Source: Rubrivivax sp.
GTDB taxonomy: Bacteria; Pseudomonadota; Gammaproteobacteria; Burkholderiales; Burkholderiaceae_C
DNA: 64,000 bases
Assembly (NCBI GenBank): GCA_030681795.1
Contig: JAUXRG010000064.1
Span: 206,483-270,482, forward strand
Direction of reading: 5' to 3'
Shown here: positions 16,577-23,918 of the stretch, piece by piece
Layout of the letters: the number at the start of each line of letters is the position of its first letter
Numbering within the stretch: the stretch's first letter is position 1
Notes under the pieces: generated by a model
Seen by the model: the letters and a program-made list of their open reading frames with translations, nothing else
Told to the model about the DNA's origin: nothing
Database searches by the model: none
Translations under genes and position numbers: made by a program

Positions 16577-17194
16577 ATGAATAGCACCCTCCCGAACCCG
16601 ACCTGCCCCGCCCAGCCCGGCGACCCCGAACGCCGCTTCTGGCTGGTGGCCACCGGCGCGGCCGGCGGCGTGGCCGCCGTGGCCACGGCGATTCCGTTCG
16701 TCTCGACGCTGGCCCCCAGCGAGCGCGCCAAGGCCGCCGGTGGCCCCGTCGAGGTGGACATCTCCGGCATCCCGCCCGGCGGCATGAAAACGGTGGAGTG
16801 GCGCGGCAAGCCCGTCTGGGTGGTGCGGCGCACACCGGAGATGCTGGCCTCGCTGCAGGGCCACGACGGCGAACTCGTCGACCCGCAATCCGCCGTGGAG
16901 CAGCAACCCGCCTACGCCAAGAACGTGGCGCGGGCGATCAAGCCCGAGGTCTTCGTCGCCATTGGCATCTGCACGCACCTGGGCTGCTCGCCCAGCGAGG
17001 TGCCCAAGGGCACCGCCAACCCGAGCCTGCCCGCCGATTGGCCGGGCGGTTTCTTCTGCCCCTGCCACGGCTCCACTTTCGATGGCGCCGGCCGCGTCTA
17101 CAAGAACAAGCCCGCGCCGACGAATCTCGAGATCCCGCCGCACCGCTACGCGAGCGACACGCGTATCCTCATCGGCGACGACGCCGCAGCCTGA
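16577..17194 (+). CDS. Rieske [2Fe-2S] protein, ubiquinol-cytochrome c reductase iron-sulfur subunit type
   Basis: The protein has 205 residues. One membrane anchor/Tat-like segment (ERRFWLVATGAAGGVAAVATAIPFV, about 18-43) precedes a periplasmic Rieske domain. Both cluster motifs are intact: C-T-H-L-G-C (about 133-138) and C-P-C-H-G-S (about 156-161), giving two Cys and two His ligands. The sequence is of the PetA type, with the VEVDISGIPPGGMKTVEWRGKPVWVVRR start and a C-terminal IPPHRYASDTRILIG. No cytochrome b or c1 gene follows; instead cydX does. It is therefore an orphan or second copy embedded in a bd-oxidase operon. Its partner is unknown. Confidence 0.9.
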   Translation: MNSTLPNPTCPAQPGDPERRFWLVATGAAGGVAAVATAIPFVSTLAPSERAKAAGGPVEVDISGIPPGGMKTVEWRGKPVWVVRRTPEMLASLQGHDGELVDPQSAVEQQPAYAKNVARAIKPEVFVAIGICTHLGCSPSEVPKGTANPSLPADWPGGFFCPCHGSTFDGAGRVYKNKPAPTNLEIPPHRYASDTRILIGDDAAA

Positions 17195-17206
17195 AGGGGC
17201 CTGGTC

Positions 17207-17338
17207 ATGTGGTATTTCGCCTGGATGCTTGGAGTCGGTTTTGCCGTGCTGCTGGCGATCATGAACGCCATGTGGGGCGAGACCGAGGTCGCCCGGGATG
17301 AAGCCGCGAAGGCCGGCGATGACGGCGCCCGGCAATGA
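17207..17338 (+). CDS. cydX: Cytochrome bd oxidase small subunit CydX
   Basis: A 43-residue protein starting MWYFAWMLGVGFAVLLAIMN, with one transmembrane helix followed by a charged tail. The M-W-Y-F-A-W start and the W after the helix (NAMWGE) are the signature of CydX (YbgT), which stabilises the bd-oxidase hemes. In E. coli cydX follows cydB directly; here the NifX-like and Rieske genes lie between, showing that they were inserted into the cyd operon. Its ATGA stop/start overlap couples it to ybgE. Confidence 0.93.
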   Translation: MWYFAWMLGVGFAVLLAIMNAMWGETEVARDEAAKAGDDGARQ

Positions 17339-17613
17339 CCAGCGCCGTGCAGCCGCCCCCGCGGGTCCACCTGCCCAGCCTCGCGGTGGGGCTGGCCACC
17401 ATGCTGGGCGGCACGCTGTATCCGCCCATGATGGTGGATGCTGCAGGCAAGGCCGACCACGGCCTGGCCATGGCACTGTTCTGGGCCATGAGCGCGGGCT
17501 TCGTGCGCGGCGTGGGTTTCGTGCCGCGCGCCTTCGTCTGGCGCTGGCTGTTCTCCGGCTGGGCATGTGCCCTCGGGCTGGGGCTGGCTGGCGCGCTGAA
17601 GCTGTTGCACTGA
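17335..17613 (+). CDS. ybgE: cyd operon YbgE-like membrane protein
   Basis: The protein has 92 residues with about three hydrophobic segments (LAVGLATMLGGTLYPPMM, GLAMALFWAMSAGFVRGVGF and WLFSGWACALGLGLAGAL). The central SAGFVRGVGFVPR stretch and the position after cydX fit the YbgE family of cyd operons. The function is unknown; family members accompany cytochrome bd in many proteobacteria. Its start overlaps the cydX stop. Identity rests on context more than on motifs. Confidence 0.75.
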   Translation: MTSAVQPPPRVHLPSLAVGLATMLGGTLYPPMMVDAAGKADHGLAMALFWAMSAGFVRGVGFVPRAFVWRWLFSGWACALGLGLAGALKLLH

Positions 17614-17622
17614 AAGAAAGTC

Positions 17623-18225
17623 ATGTATTTCCGGCTGTTGCACGATGAATCCAGCGGGTGCGTGAGCTACCTGCTGGGCGACCTGGAGGCCGCGGAGGCC
17701 GTGCTCATCGACCCGCGCGGTGCCGACGTCCCGGTGCTCGCCGCCATGCTCGACGAACACCGGCTGCGCCTGCGCTGGGTGCTGCGCACCCACGAGCACG
17801 ACGATATGGCGCCCGAGGAACCGGCGGCTCTGGATGCGCTGGGCGCGCCGCGCATCCAGCACCACCCGCCTGAAGCCGGGCAGGGCGTGCTCGTCTTCGG
17901 CAACGAACACCTGCGCGTGCTCGCCACGCCGGGCCACACGGCCGGCTGCCTGAGCTACCTGTGGCGCGATCGCCTCTTCTGCGGCGGCCTGCTGGCCGTC
18001 GACGCCTGCACCTACCAGCCGCGCCCGGCGCTGCCCGAAGCGCTGTGGGACAGCGTCATGCGCGAGGTCTTCACGCTGCCCTCCGAGACGCTGCTGTTCA
18101 ACGGCCACGCACCACGCGCGCGTGCCGTGACCACCGTGCTCGAACAGCGTCGCTGGCACCCCTGGTTCGGCAACGCCAGTCGCGACGAGTTTCTGGCGCG
18201 CGTTCGAGCATTGCCGCCGGCATGA
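17623..18225 (+). CDS. Metallo-beta-lactamase-fold protein, persulfide-dioxygenase-like but with degenerate metal motifs
   Basis: The protein has 200 residues. The fold resembles ETHE1/Blh persulfide dioxygenases and glyoxalase II: FRLLHDESSGCVSYLLGD start, VLIDPRGADVP, then the metal motif and PGHTAGCLSYLWRDRLFCGG. The usual T-H-x-H-x-D-H reads T56-H57-E-H59-D-D61-M62, so the last His is Met. The second half lacks the Asp of the usual G-D motif (CGGLLAVDAC), and the last His motif reads FNGHAPRA. The mononuclear iron site of ETHE1 needs two His and one Asp, so activity may survive in altered form or be lost. The ATGA overlap with the next flavoprotein gene implies a shared job in persulfide chemistry. 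Confidence 0.75.
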   Translation: MYFRLLHDESSGCVSYLLGDLEAAEAVLIDPRGADVPVLAAMLDEHRLRLRWVLRTHEHDDMAPEEPAALDALGAPRIQHHPPEAGQGVLVFGNEHLRVLATPGHTAGCLSYLWRDRLFCGGLLAVDACTYQPRPALPEALWDSVMREVFTLPSETLLFNGHAPRARAVTTVLEQRRWHPWFGNASRDEFLARVRALPPA

Positions 18226-19367
18226 CGACGCCCGCCCGCCCGTCGCGCATCGCCGTGCTCGGCGCCGGCTTCGCCGGGCTGTCGACGATCCGCGAGCTGC
18301 GCCGGCGCGACGCGCAGTCCGAGATCACGCTGGTCGCGCCGCGGGCCGAACTGCACTACCTGCCGGGCATCATCTGGATTCCCAGCGGGCTGAGGAAGCG
18401 CGAGGATCTGGTGATCCCGCTGGACCACTTCCTGCGCCGCCAGCGCGTGCGCTTCGTGGCCGCCGAAGTCACCGGACTGAGCGAAGCGGGCCGCATGGTG
18501 CACACGACCGCGGGCGAGGTGGCCAACGACGCGCTGGTCATCGCCACCGGGGGTCGCTTCATCAAGAAGCTGCCGGGCATGGAGCACGCCATCACGCCCT
18601 GCGAAGGCATCGCCGCGGCCGAACGCATCCGCGACCGCCTGCGCGAGATGTCCGGCGGCACCATCGCCGTCGGCTTTGCGGGCAACCCGAACGAACCCAC
18701 CGCGGTGCGCGGCGGGCCGATGTTCGAGTTTCTCTTCGGCATCGATGAACAACTCAAACGCGAAGGCCGGCGCGAGCGCTTCGAGATCGTCTTCTTCAAC
18801 CCCTCCACCGAGCCCGGCAACCGGCTGGGCCCGAAAGCGGTCAAGCACCTGCTGGACGAGATGGCCCGTCGCGGCATTCGCACGCACCTGGGCCACAAGC
18901 TCAAGTGCTTGGCCGCCGACAGGGTGGTCACCGAAGGCGGCGAGTTCGCCGCCGACCTGATCCTCTTCATGCCCGGCATGACGGGCAACGCCTGGTTCGA
19001 CGCCACCGACCTGCCGCGCTCGCCCGGCGGCCTGCTGCAGGCCGATGCGCATTGCCGCGTGCCGGGACGCGAACGCACCTACGTGGTCGGCGACTCGGGC
19101 AGTTTCCCCGGCCCCGACTGGATGCCCAAGCAGGCGCACATGGCCGACCTGCAGGCGGCCGCGGCGGCCGCCAATCTGCTGGCTGATCTGCAAGGCCGGC
19201 CGGGACAAGCCACCTTCAAGGTCGAGCTGATCTGCATCGTCGACGCCATCGACCGCGGCACCCTGATCTGGCGCTCGCCCCAGCGCAACTGGCTGCTGCC
19301 GTCGTCGCGGCTGTTCCATTGGGCCAAGCGTGCCTACGAGTGGAAATACCTGCGCCAATACCGCTGA
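18222..19367 (+). CDS. SQR/flavocytochrome-c-type FAD-dependent oxidoreductase
   Basis: The protein has 381 residues from ATG 18222; the frame is open much further upstream, but that part overlaps the MBL gene. The FAD-binding motif IAVLGAGFAGLSTIRELRRR is at about 10-29; LVIATGGRFIKKLPGMEHAITPCEG (about 105-128) and TYVVGDSGSFPGPDWMPKQAH (about 285-305) are typical of the pyridine-nucleotide-disulfide/SQR superfamily. Cysteines at about 126 and 337 could be the redox pair, but their spacing does not match type-II SQR well. There is no signal peptide; a basic, aromatic C-terminus (RAYEWKYLRQYR) could dock to the membrane. It is probably a sulfide or persulfide:quinone reductase; the substrate is unproven. 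Confidence 0.75.
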   Translation: MTTPARPSRIAVLGAGFAGLSTIRELRRRDAQSEITLVAPRAELHYLPGIIWIPSGLRKREDLVIPLDHFLRRQRVRFVAAEVTGLSEAGRMVHTTAGEVANDALVIATGGRFIKKLPGMEHAITPCEGIAAAERIRDRLREMSGGTIAVGFAGNPNEPTAVRGGPMFEFLFGIDEQLKREGRRERFEIVFFNPSTEPGNRLGPKAVKHLLDEMARRGIRTHLGHKLKCLAADRVVTEGGEFAADLILFMPGMTGNAWFDATDLPRSPGGLLQADAHCRVPGRERTYVVGDSGSFPGPDWMPKQAHMADLQAAAAAANLLADLQGRPGQATFKVELICIVDAIDRGTLIWRSPQRNWLLPSSRLFHWAKRAYEWKYLRQYR

Positions 19368-19377
19368 GCGATTCACG

Positions 19378-19806
19378 ATGACAGAACCCCAGGAAAATCC
19401 GGCCGTCGCGGCCGACAGCGTCTACGCCCGCCTCGGCGGCGAGCCCGCCATCCATGCCCTGGTCGATCGCTTCTACGCACTCATGGACGAGCTGCCCGAG
19501 GCCTACACCGTGCGCAGGATGCACCCCGAGAACCTGGCCGGCAGCGCCGACAGCCTGTTCAAATTTCTCAGCGGCTGGTTCGGCGGGCCACCGCTGTACA
19601 TCCGCGAGCGCGGCCACCCGCGGCTGCGCATGCGCCACGCCCCGTATGCCGTGGGCGCCGTCGAGCGCGACGAATGGATGCTGTGCATGACCCAGGCCTT
19701 GCAGGAGCAGGTGGCCGACCCGGCGCTGCGCGCCGCCGTGCACCGCGCCTTTGCCGAGATGGCCCAGCATATGGTCAATACTGGCACGCGGATCACCGGC
19801 CCTTGA
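19378..19806 (+). CDS. Group 2 truncated hemoglobin
   Basis: The protein has 142 residues, matching truncated globins. It begins with an acidic lead, then YARLGGEPAIHALVDRFYALMDE (B-helix with Tyr), HPENLAGSADSLFKFLSGWFGGPPLY, the proximal-His segment HPRLRMRHAPYAVG and the Trp of DEWMLCM. These are the hallmark residues of group 2 (TrHbO/YjbI-like) globins. Such globins bind oxygen, peroxide or NO, and in some bacteria sulfide. Lying in the cyd operon between two flavoprotein genes, it may deliver or scavenge these ligands. Its start is 10 bases after the SQR-like gene. Confidence 0.92.
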   Translation: MTEPQENPAVAADSVYARLGGEPAIHALVDRFYALMDELPEAYTVRRMHPENLAGSADSLFKFLSGWFGGPPLYIRERGHPRLRMRHAPYAVGAVERDEWMLCMTQALQEQVADPALRAAVHRAFAEMAQHMVNTGTRITGP

Positions 19807-19840
19807 AGCCCTCCTCTTCCTCATACCCCCTCACAGACCC

Positions 19841-20827
19841 ATGACCACACCGAATGCGCCAGCCCAGGGACCACAACCCGAGTCGAGGCTGCGGCACTTC
19901 CCGATCTCGTTCTTCGCCGTCGTCATGGGCCTGGCCGGGTTCAGCATCGCCTGGAGTCGTGCGGAGTCCATCCTGCACCTGCCCTTTGCCATCGGCGGGG
20001 CGCTGGGGTGGCTGGCGGCGGTAGCGTTTGCGCTCATCGCCTTGACCTACCTGCTCAAGTTCACGCGCTATCCCGGCGAGGTGGCCAAGGAGTTCCGCCA
20101 CCCGATCCGGGTCAACTTCTTTCCCGCCGCCTCGATCGGGCTGATCCTGCTCTCCATCGTCGCCTTCGAGCCGGCACCTGGCGCGGCCCGGGTGCTGTGG
20201 AGCGTCGGCACGGCCCTGCATCTGGTCCTCACGCTGGTGGTCATGAACCGCTGGATCCACCACCCCGGCATCGAGATGATCCACGTCAACCCGGCCTGGT
20301 TCATCCCCGTGGTCGGCAACATCCTGGTGCCCATCGTCGGCGTGCGCCTCTTCCCGGCCGAAGTGTCGTGGTTCTTCTTCAGCATCGGCCTGGTCCTTTG
20401 GCCCGTGTTGCTGACCATCGTGCTGAACCGCTTGTTCTTTCACGCGCCCCTGCCCCCGCGGTTGACGCCCACGCTGTTCATCCTGGTCGCCCCGCCGGCG
20501 GTGGCGTGCATCGCCTACGTCGCCCTCACCGACAGGGTCGACGCGATGGCGCATGTGCTGTATTCGGCGGCGCTGTTCTTCACGCTGCTGCTGTCCACCA
20601 GCGCGGCGCGCTTCCTGCGCACGCCTTTTTTCCTGTCGGCCTGGGCGTACTCGTTCCCGCTGGCGGCGATGACCATCGCCAGCTTGATGATGCTGCACCG
20701 GGTCGGGGGCAGCGGCTACGCCTGGATCGCCATCGGCCTGCTGGTGGTGCTGACCCTCGTCATTGCGCTGCTGCTCGTGCGCACCGCCGTGGCCATGGCG
20801 CGCCACCAGGTCTGCGTCGAGGAATGA
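19841..20827 (+). CDS. SLAC1/TehA-type anion channel (TDT family)
   Basis: The protein has 328 residues from ATG 19841 (an earlier in-frame start would overlap the globin). About ten membrane helices are visible. The family start RHFPISFFAVVMGLAGFSIAW and the motifs YPGEVAKEFRHPIRVNFFP, NPAWFIPVVGNILVPIVG and SAWAYSFPLAAMTIA are clear. TDT channels pass anions such as tellurite, malate, nitrate or chloride, and one branch (TsdT/SeE-like) exports sulfite. In this sulfur-gene setting, sulfite or another sulfur oxyanion is a reasonable guess, not shown by sequence. Confidence 0.9.
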   Translation: MTTPNAPAQGPQPESRLRHFPISFFAVVMGLAGFSIAWSRAESILHLPFAIGGALGWLAAVAFALIALTYLLKFTRYPGEVAKEFRHPIRVNFFPAASIGLILLSIVAFEPAPGAARVLWSVGTALHLVLTLVVMNRWIHHPGIEMIHVNPAWFIPVVGNILVPIVGVRLFPAEVSWFFFSIGLVLWPVLLTIVLNRLFFHAPLPPRLTPTLFILVAPPAVACIAYVALTDRVDAMAHVLYSAALFFTLLLSTSAARFLRTPFFLSAWAYSFPLAAMTIASLMMLHRVGGSGYAWIAIGLLVVLTLVIALLLVRTAVAMARHQVCVEE

Positions 20828-20854
20828 TGAACTTGCCCAAGCCAGGAGAAAAGA

Positions 20855-22204
20855 ATGAAGTCCCATCCTGTCCCTCGCTGCGAGTCCACCGCGAGCCCTG
20901 AGCCCACGCGCCGGCGCTGGCTGCAGGCCCTGGCCGCCACGCCCGTGCTGGCGGCGGCCGCCGGCACCGCCACGCCGGCCCGGGCGGCGCTCAAGACCAG
21001 CGCACACATCGTGATCGCCGGCGGTGGCCTGGGCGGCGTTGCGGTGGCCAACCGGCTGAGCCAGCTGCTCGATGGCGCGAAGATCACGATCATCGACCGC
21101 AAGGAAGAGCACAACTACCAGCCCGGCTACACCTTGGTGGCCAGCGGTGTGTGGCCGGTGGAAAAGGTGCGCAACCGCAATGCCGACTTCCACCCCCCGG
21201 GCATGGAATGGATCAAGGACATGGCCGCCGGCTTCGACCCGGCATCCAACACCGTGGTCACCGCGGGCGGGCAACGCGTGCGCTACGACTTCCTGGTGGT
21301 GGCCACCGGCCTGCACCTGGACTACGCGCAGATCGAAGGCATGGACGTGAGCGCCATCGGCACCCACGGCCTGGCCAGCGTCTACCCGGGCCCGCAGGCC
21401 GCGGTGGCCACCTGGGCGGCGATGCAGGCCTACACCGCGAAGGGTGGCAACGCGGTCATGACGCTGCCGGCCACGCCGCTGAAGTGCGCCGGTGCCCCGC
21501 TGAAGGTGAGCTTCATGCTGCGCGACCGGCTGCTCAAGGCCGGCACGCTGGGGCAATCGAAGATCAGCTTCCAGTCGGCGCTGGGCAACATCTTCGGCGT
21601 CAAGGTGGTCAACGACAACGTGCTGCAGCGCTGGAAGGAGCTCGGCATCGATGTCGAATTCACGCGCAAGCTCACGGCCATCGATATCGGCGCCCGCCGG
21701 GCCACCTTCACCACGCCCGAAGGCGAGAAGGTGGAGATGCCCTACGACTTCATCCATGTGGTGCCGCCGATGCGCGCACCTGATTCCGTCAAGAAGAGCG
21801 ATCTGTCCTGGAAGGAAGGCCCGTTTGCCGCCGGCGGCTGGCTGGAGGTGGACAAGACCACGCTGCAGCACCGCCGCTACCCCAACGTATTCGGCATCGG
21901 CGACATCAACGGCACGCCGCGCGGCAAGACCGCCGCCACGGTGAAGAAGAGCGCGCCCATCGTGGCGCACAACCTGGTCGAGACCATCGCCGGGCGCAAA
22001 CCCGACGAGACTTTCGACGGCTACACCTCGTGCCCGCTGATCACGCGCGAGGGCTCGGCCATGCTCATCGAGTTCGACTACGAAGGCCGGCTCACGCCTT
22101 CGCTGCCGATGATCGAGCCGCTGCAGGACAGCTTCTTTGCCTGGCTGATGAAGGTGCACATGCTCAAGCCCGCCTACCTGGCGGTGCTCAAGGGTCGCGT
22201 TTGA
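20855..22204 (+). CDS. sqr: Sulfide:quinone oxidoreductase, type II-like, with a Tat signal
   Basis: The protein has 449 residues and an AGGAG site. An N-terminal RRRWLQALAATPVLAAAAG (about 18-37) looks like a Tat signal, so the enzyme is exported or anchored facing the periplasm. FAD motif VIAGGGLGGVAVANRL at about 53-68. The redox cysteines sit in PATPLKCAGAPLK (about 204-216) and YTSCPLITREG (about 389-399), the arrangement of type-II SQR. It oxidises sulfide and reduces ubiquinone, passing sulfane sulfur to an acceptor such as a thiol. Quinol made here can be reoxidised by the bd oxidase encoded upstream. Type-II enzymes usually lack Tat signals, which is worth noting. Confidence 0.9.
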   Translation: MKSHPVPRCESTASPEPTRRRWLQALAATPVLAAAAGTATPARAALKTSAHIVIAGGGLGGVAVANRLSQLLDGAKITIIDRKEEHNYQPGYTLVASGVWPVEKVRNRNADFHPPGMEWIKDMAAGFDPASNTVVTAGGQRVRYDFLVVATGLHLDYAQIEGMDVSAIGTHGLASVYPGPQAAVATWAAMQAYTAKGGNAVMTLPATPLKCAGAPLKVSFMLRDRLLKAGTLGQSKISFQSALGNIFGVKVVNDNVLQRWKELGIDVEFTRKLTAIDIGARRATFTTPEGEKVEMPYDFIHVVPPMRAPDSVKKSDLSWKEGPFAAGGWLEVDKTTLQHRRYPNVFGIGDINGTPRGKTAATVKKSAPIVAHNLVETIAGRKPDETFDGYTSCPLITREGSAMLIEFDYEGRLTPSLPMIEPLQDSFFAWLMKVHMLKPAYLAVLKGRV

Positions 22205-22229
22205 TCGGGCAGTCTGATCGGAGACGAAG

Positions 22230-22565
22230 ATGTACGAAATCTGGTTGATGCTGAACATCGTCTGGGAGAACGCGCTGCTCCTGTGGCCCGTGCTGCTGGG
22301 CGCCGCCGTGCTGTGGGCGGTGGCCATGGCGCTGGCGTGGCGCCGGCCGGGCCGTGCCTGGCGTGCCGGCCTGCCCCACGCGCTGGCCGCTGGCGTGGTG
22401 GTGGCTGTCCTGGCCACCCTTCTCATGCCGGGCTGGGTGGGCTCGTCGCTGTCCGACATGGGCTACTGGGTCGACTGGGCCATCCTGCTCACCCTGGCCG
22501 CGGGCTGCGGCGCTGCGGCGGCGGCTCTCGCCTGGCCCTTGGCGGCGCTGCGCCACGCCAGATAA
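22230..22565 (+). CDS. Small hydrophobic membrane protein of unknown function
   Basis: The protein has 111 residues with three hydrophobic segments: WENALLLWPVLLGAAVLWAVAMALAW, HALAAGVVVAVLATLLMPGWV and DWAILLTLAAGCGAAAAALAWPL. I do not recognise a family. It starts 25 bases after sqr with GGAG upstream and is the last gene of the forward operon before a 158-base gap. It could be a membrane partner of SQR or of the channel. Coding potential is supported by position and composition only. Confidence 0.6.
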   Translation: MYEIWLMLNIVWENALLLWPVLLGAAVLWAVAMALAWRRPGRAWRAGLPHALAAGVVVAVLATLLMPGWVGSSLSDMGYWVDWAILLTLAAGCGAAAAALAWPLAALRHAR

Positions 22566-22634
22566 CCGGGTTGGGGCACGCGCCCGGCGCTGCCCGACGG
22601 CCGGCTATCGCGGCCATTTGTGAAAGTCATCCAC

Positions 22635-22650
22635 ATACCCACCTACGTAT
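22635..22650. promoter_or_regulatory. ATAC-N8-GTAT element upstream of the peroxiredoxin gene
   Basis: ATACCCACCTACGTAT shares ATACCC and GTAT with the palindrome at 12929-12944. It sits about 80 bases before the peroxiredoxin start in the 158-base gap that separates it from the cyd-sqr operon. Confidence 0.35.
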
Positions 22651-22723
22651 TGGATACTGCTTGGGTGGCTTCATATCCCTGAAGTCGATCCCACTACCTC
22701 TTTCTCACCAGCAAGGACTTTAA

Positions 22724-23365
22724 GTGACCGAAGTCGTTTCATCATTTCCCCACCTCAACGAGCCCGCACCCGCGTTCAAGGCCAAGACCACGCACGGCGA
22801 CCGCACCCTGGCCGACTACAAGGGAAAGTGGCTGATCCTGTTCTCGCACCCGGCCGATTTCACCCCCGTGTGCACGACCGAGTTCATCGCCTTCGCCAAG
22901 GCCGCAGACACCTTCAAGGGCATGAACTGCGAGTTGCTCGGCCTGTCGATCGACAGCCTGTTCTCGCACCTGGCCTGGACGCGCAACATCCAGGAAAAGT
23001 TCGGCGTGAAGATCCCGTTCCCGATCATCGAAGATATCAAGATGGAAGTGGCCCACGCCTACGGCATGGTGCACCCGGGTGCGGCCGACACGCAGGCGGT
23101 GCGCGCCACGTTCTTCATCGACCCGAACGGCGTGCTGCGCGCCATGGTGTACTACCCGATGAGCAACGGCCGCTCCATCGACGAGTTCGTGCGCCTGCTG
23201 CGCGCCATGCAGACCAGCGACAAGCACGCCGTGGCCACGCCCGAAGGCTGGACACCGGGCTGCGACGTGATCGTGCCGCCGCCCAAGACCTCCGACGCCG
23301 CCGACAAGCGCGCCAGCGAAGGCTACAAGACCACGGACTGGTACTACTCGACCAAGTCGCTCTGA
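22724..23365 (+). CDS. 1-Cys peroxiredoxin (Prx6 type)
   Basis: The protein has 213 residues, starting at GTG with AAGGA seven bases upstream. The peroxidatic cysteine is in HPADFTPVCTTE (about 42-53). GLSIDSLFSHLAWTRNI, FPIIEDIKMEVAHAYGM and RATFFIDPNGVLRAMVYYP are diagnostic of the Prx6/AhpC-TSA C-terminal-domain family. A further Cys (GWTPGCDV) lies in the C-terminal arm. Prx6 enzymes reduce hydrogen peroxide and organic peroxides, using external thiols for recycling. It has its own upstream region and ends in a strong terminator. Peroxide defence next to sulfide oxidation is a plausible functional link. Confidence 0.95.
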   Translation: MTEVVSSFPHLNEPAPAFKAKTTHGDRTLADYKGKWLILFSHPADFTPVCTTEFIAFAKAADTFKGMNCELLGLSIDSLFSHLAWTRNIQEKFGVKIPFPIIEDIKMEVAHAYGMVHPGAADTQAVRATFFIDPNGVLRAMVYYPMSNGRSIDEFVRLLRAMQTSDKHAVATPEGWTPGCDVIVPPPKTSDAADKRASEGYKTTDWYYSTKSL

Positions 23366-23390
23366 TCACACCGCGCTGATCGGTGCTCAC

Positions 23391-23418
23391 GGGCGGGCCA
23401 CCCAGGCCCGCCCTTTTT
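23391..23418 (+). terminator. Rho-independent terminator after the peroxiredoxin gene
   Basis: Nine-base stem (GGGCGGGCC / GGCCCGCCC) with a five-base loop, followed by five Ts. It closes the respiratory and sulfur block. Confidence 0.88.
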
Positions 23419-23447
23419 GTTTGCCCTGCCAACGCACGCTGCGCGCC

Positions 23448-23918
23448 ATGAATATCAAAGCCTTGCTCGTCGAGTCCGTTCGCTCCGGCGTGATTGCCTC
23501 GCTGGTGATCGTGCCGCTGGCGCCGCTGTTCAAGGCGCTGGGTCTGCGGATCGGCCACTACGGGCCGAAGTTCGCCGCCCTGTTCTTCGACAACCCGCAG
23601 CCCTGGCTGCTCTTCGTGCAGCACCTGGTCGTGGGCTGCGTCTCGGCGCTGCCGCTGCTGCTGATCCTGCTGCGCACGCGCGCCGCGGCCTGGCCCCTCG
23701 CCGCGGGCGCGGCCTATGGCGCCGCGTACTACGTGGCGGTCAATTCGCTGGCCTTGCCGATCTACTTCGGCGACCTCACGCCCTGGCAGATCGGCTGGAG
23801 CACGATCTACCCCAGCCTCATCGGGCACATGGTCTTCGGCGGGGCCATCGGCCTGAGCTCGAGGCGCTTCGTCGCCGACGCCAGGCGCGGATCTACACCC
23901 ACGCACATTCACAAGTGA
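23448..23918 (+). CDS. Hypothetical multi-pass membrane protein
   Basis: The protein has 156 residues from ATG 23448, with about four hydrophobic segments (SGVIASLVIVPLAPLFKALG, FVQHLVVGCVSALPLLLILL, LAAGAAYGAAYYVAVNSLAL and YPSLIGHMVFGGAIGLSS). No family is recognised with confidence. Its last 26 bases overlap the end of the convergent tryptophanase gene. The in-frame ATG 27 bases earlier adds only a poor N-terminus. Confidence 0.7.
   Translation: MNIKALLVESVRSGVIASLVIVPLAPLFKALGLRIGHYGPKFAALFFDNPQPWLLFVQHLVVGCVSALPLLLILLRTRAAAWPLAAGAAYGAAYYVAVNSLALPIYFGDLTPWQIGWSTIYPSLIGHMVFGGAIGLSSRRFVADARRGSTPTHIHK

Noticed and set aside
16037..17194. Nitrogen-fixation or complete bc1 locus suggested by NifX-like and Rieske genes
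   Set aside because: No nif structural genes and no cytochrome b or c1 genes nearby; both genes lie between cydB and cydX.
14573..17566. A 997-codon open frame on the minus strand, antisense to cydB, Rieske, cydX and ybgE
   Set aside because: Composition is Arg/Ala/His-rich without domains, as expected for a GC-rich shadow frame. The plus strand carries clearly recognised genes.
19793..22459. An 888-codon open frame on the minus strand, antisense to the channel and sqr
   Set aside because: Low-complexity His/Arg/Gly shadow of well-supported plus-strand genes.
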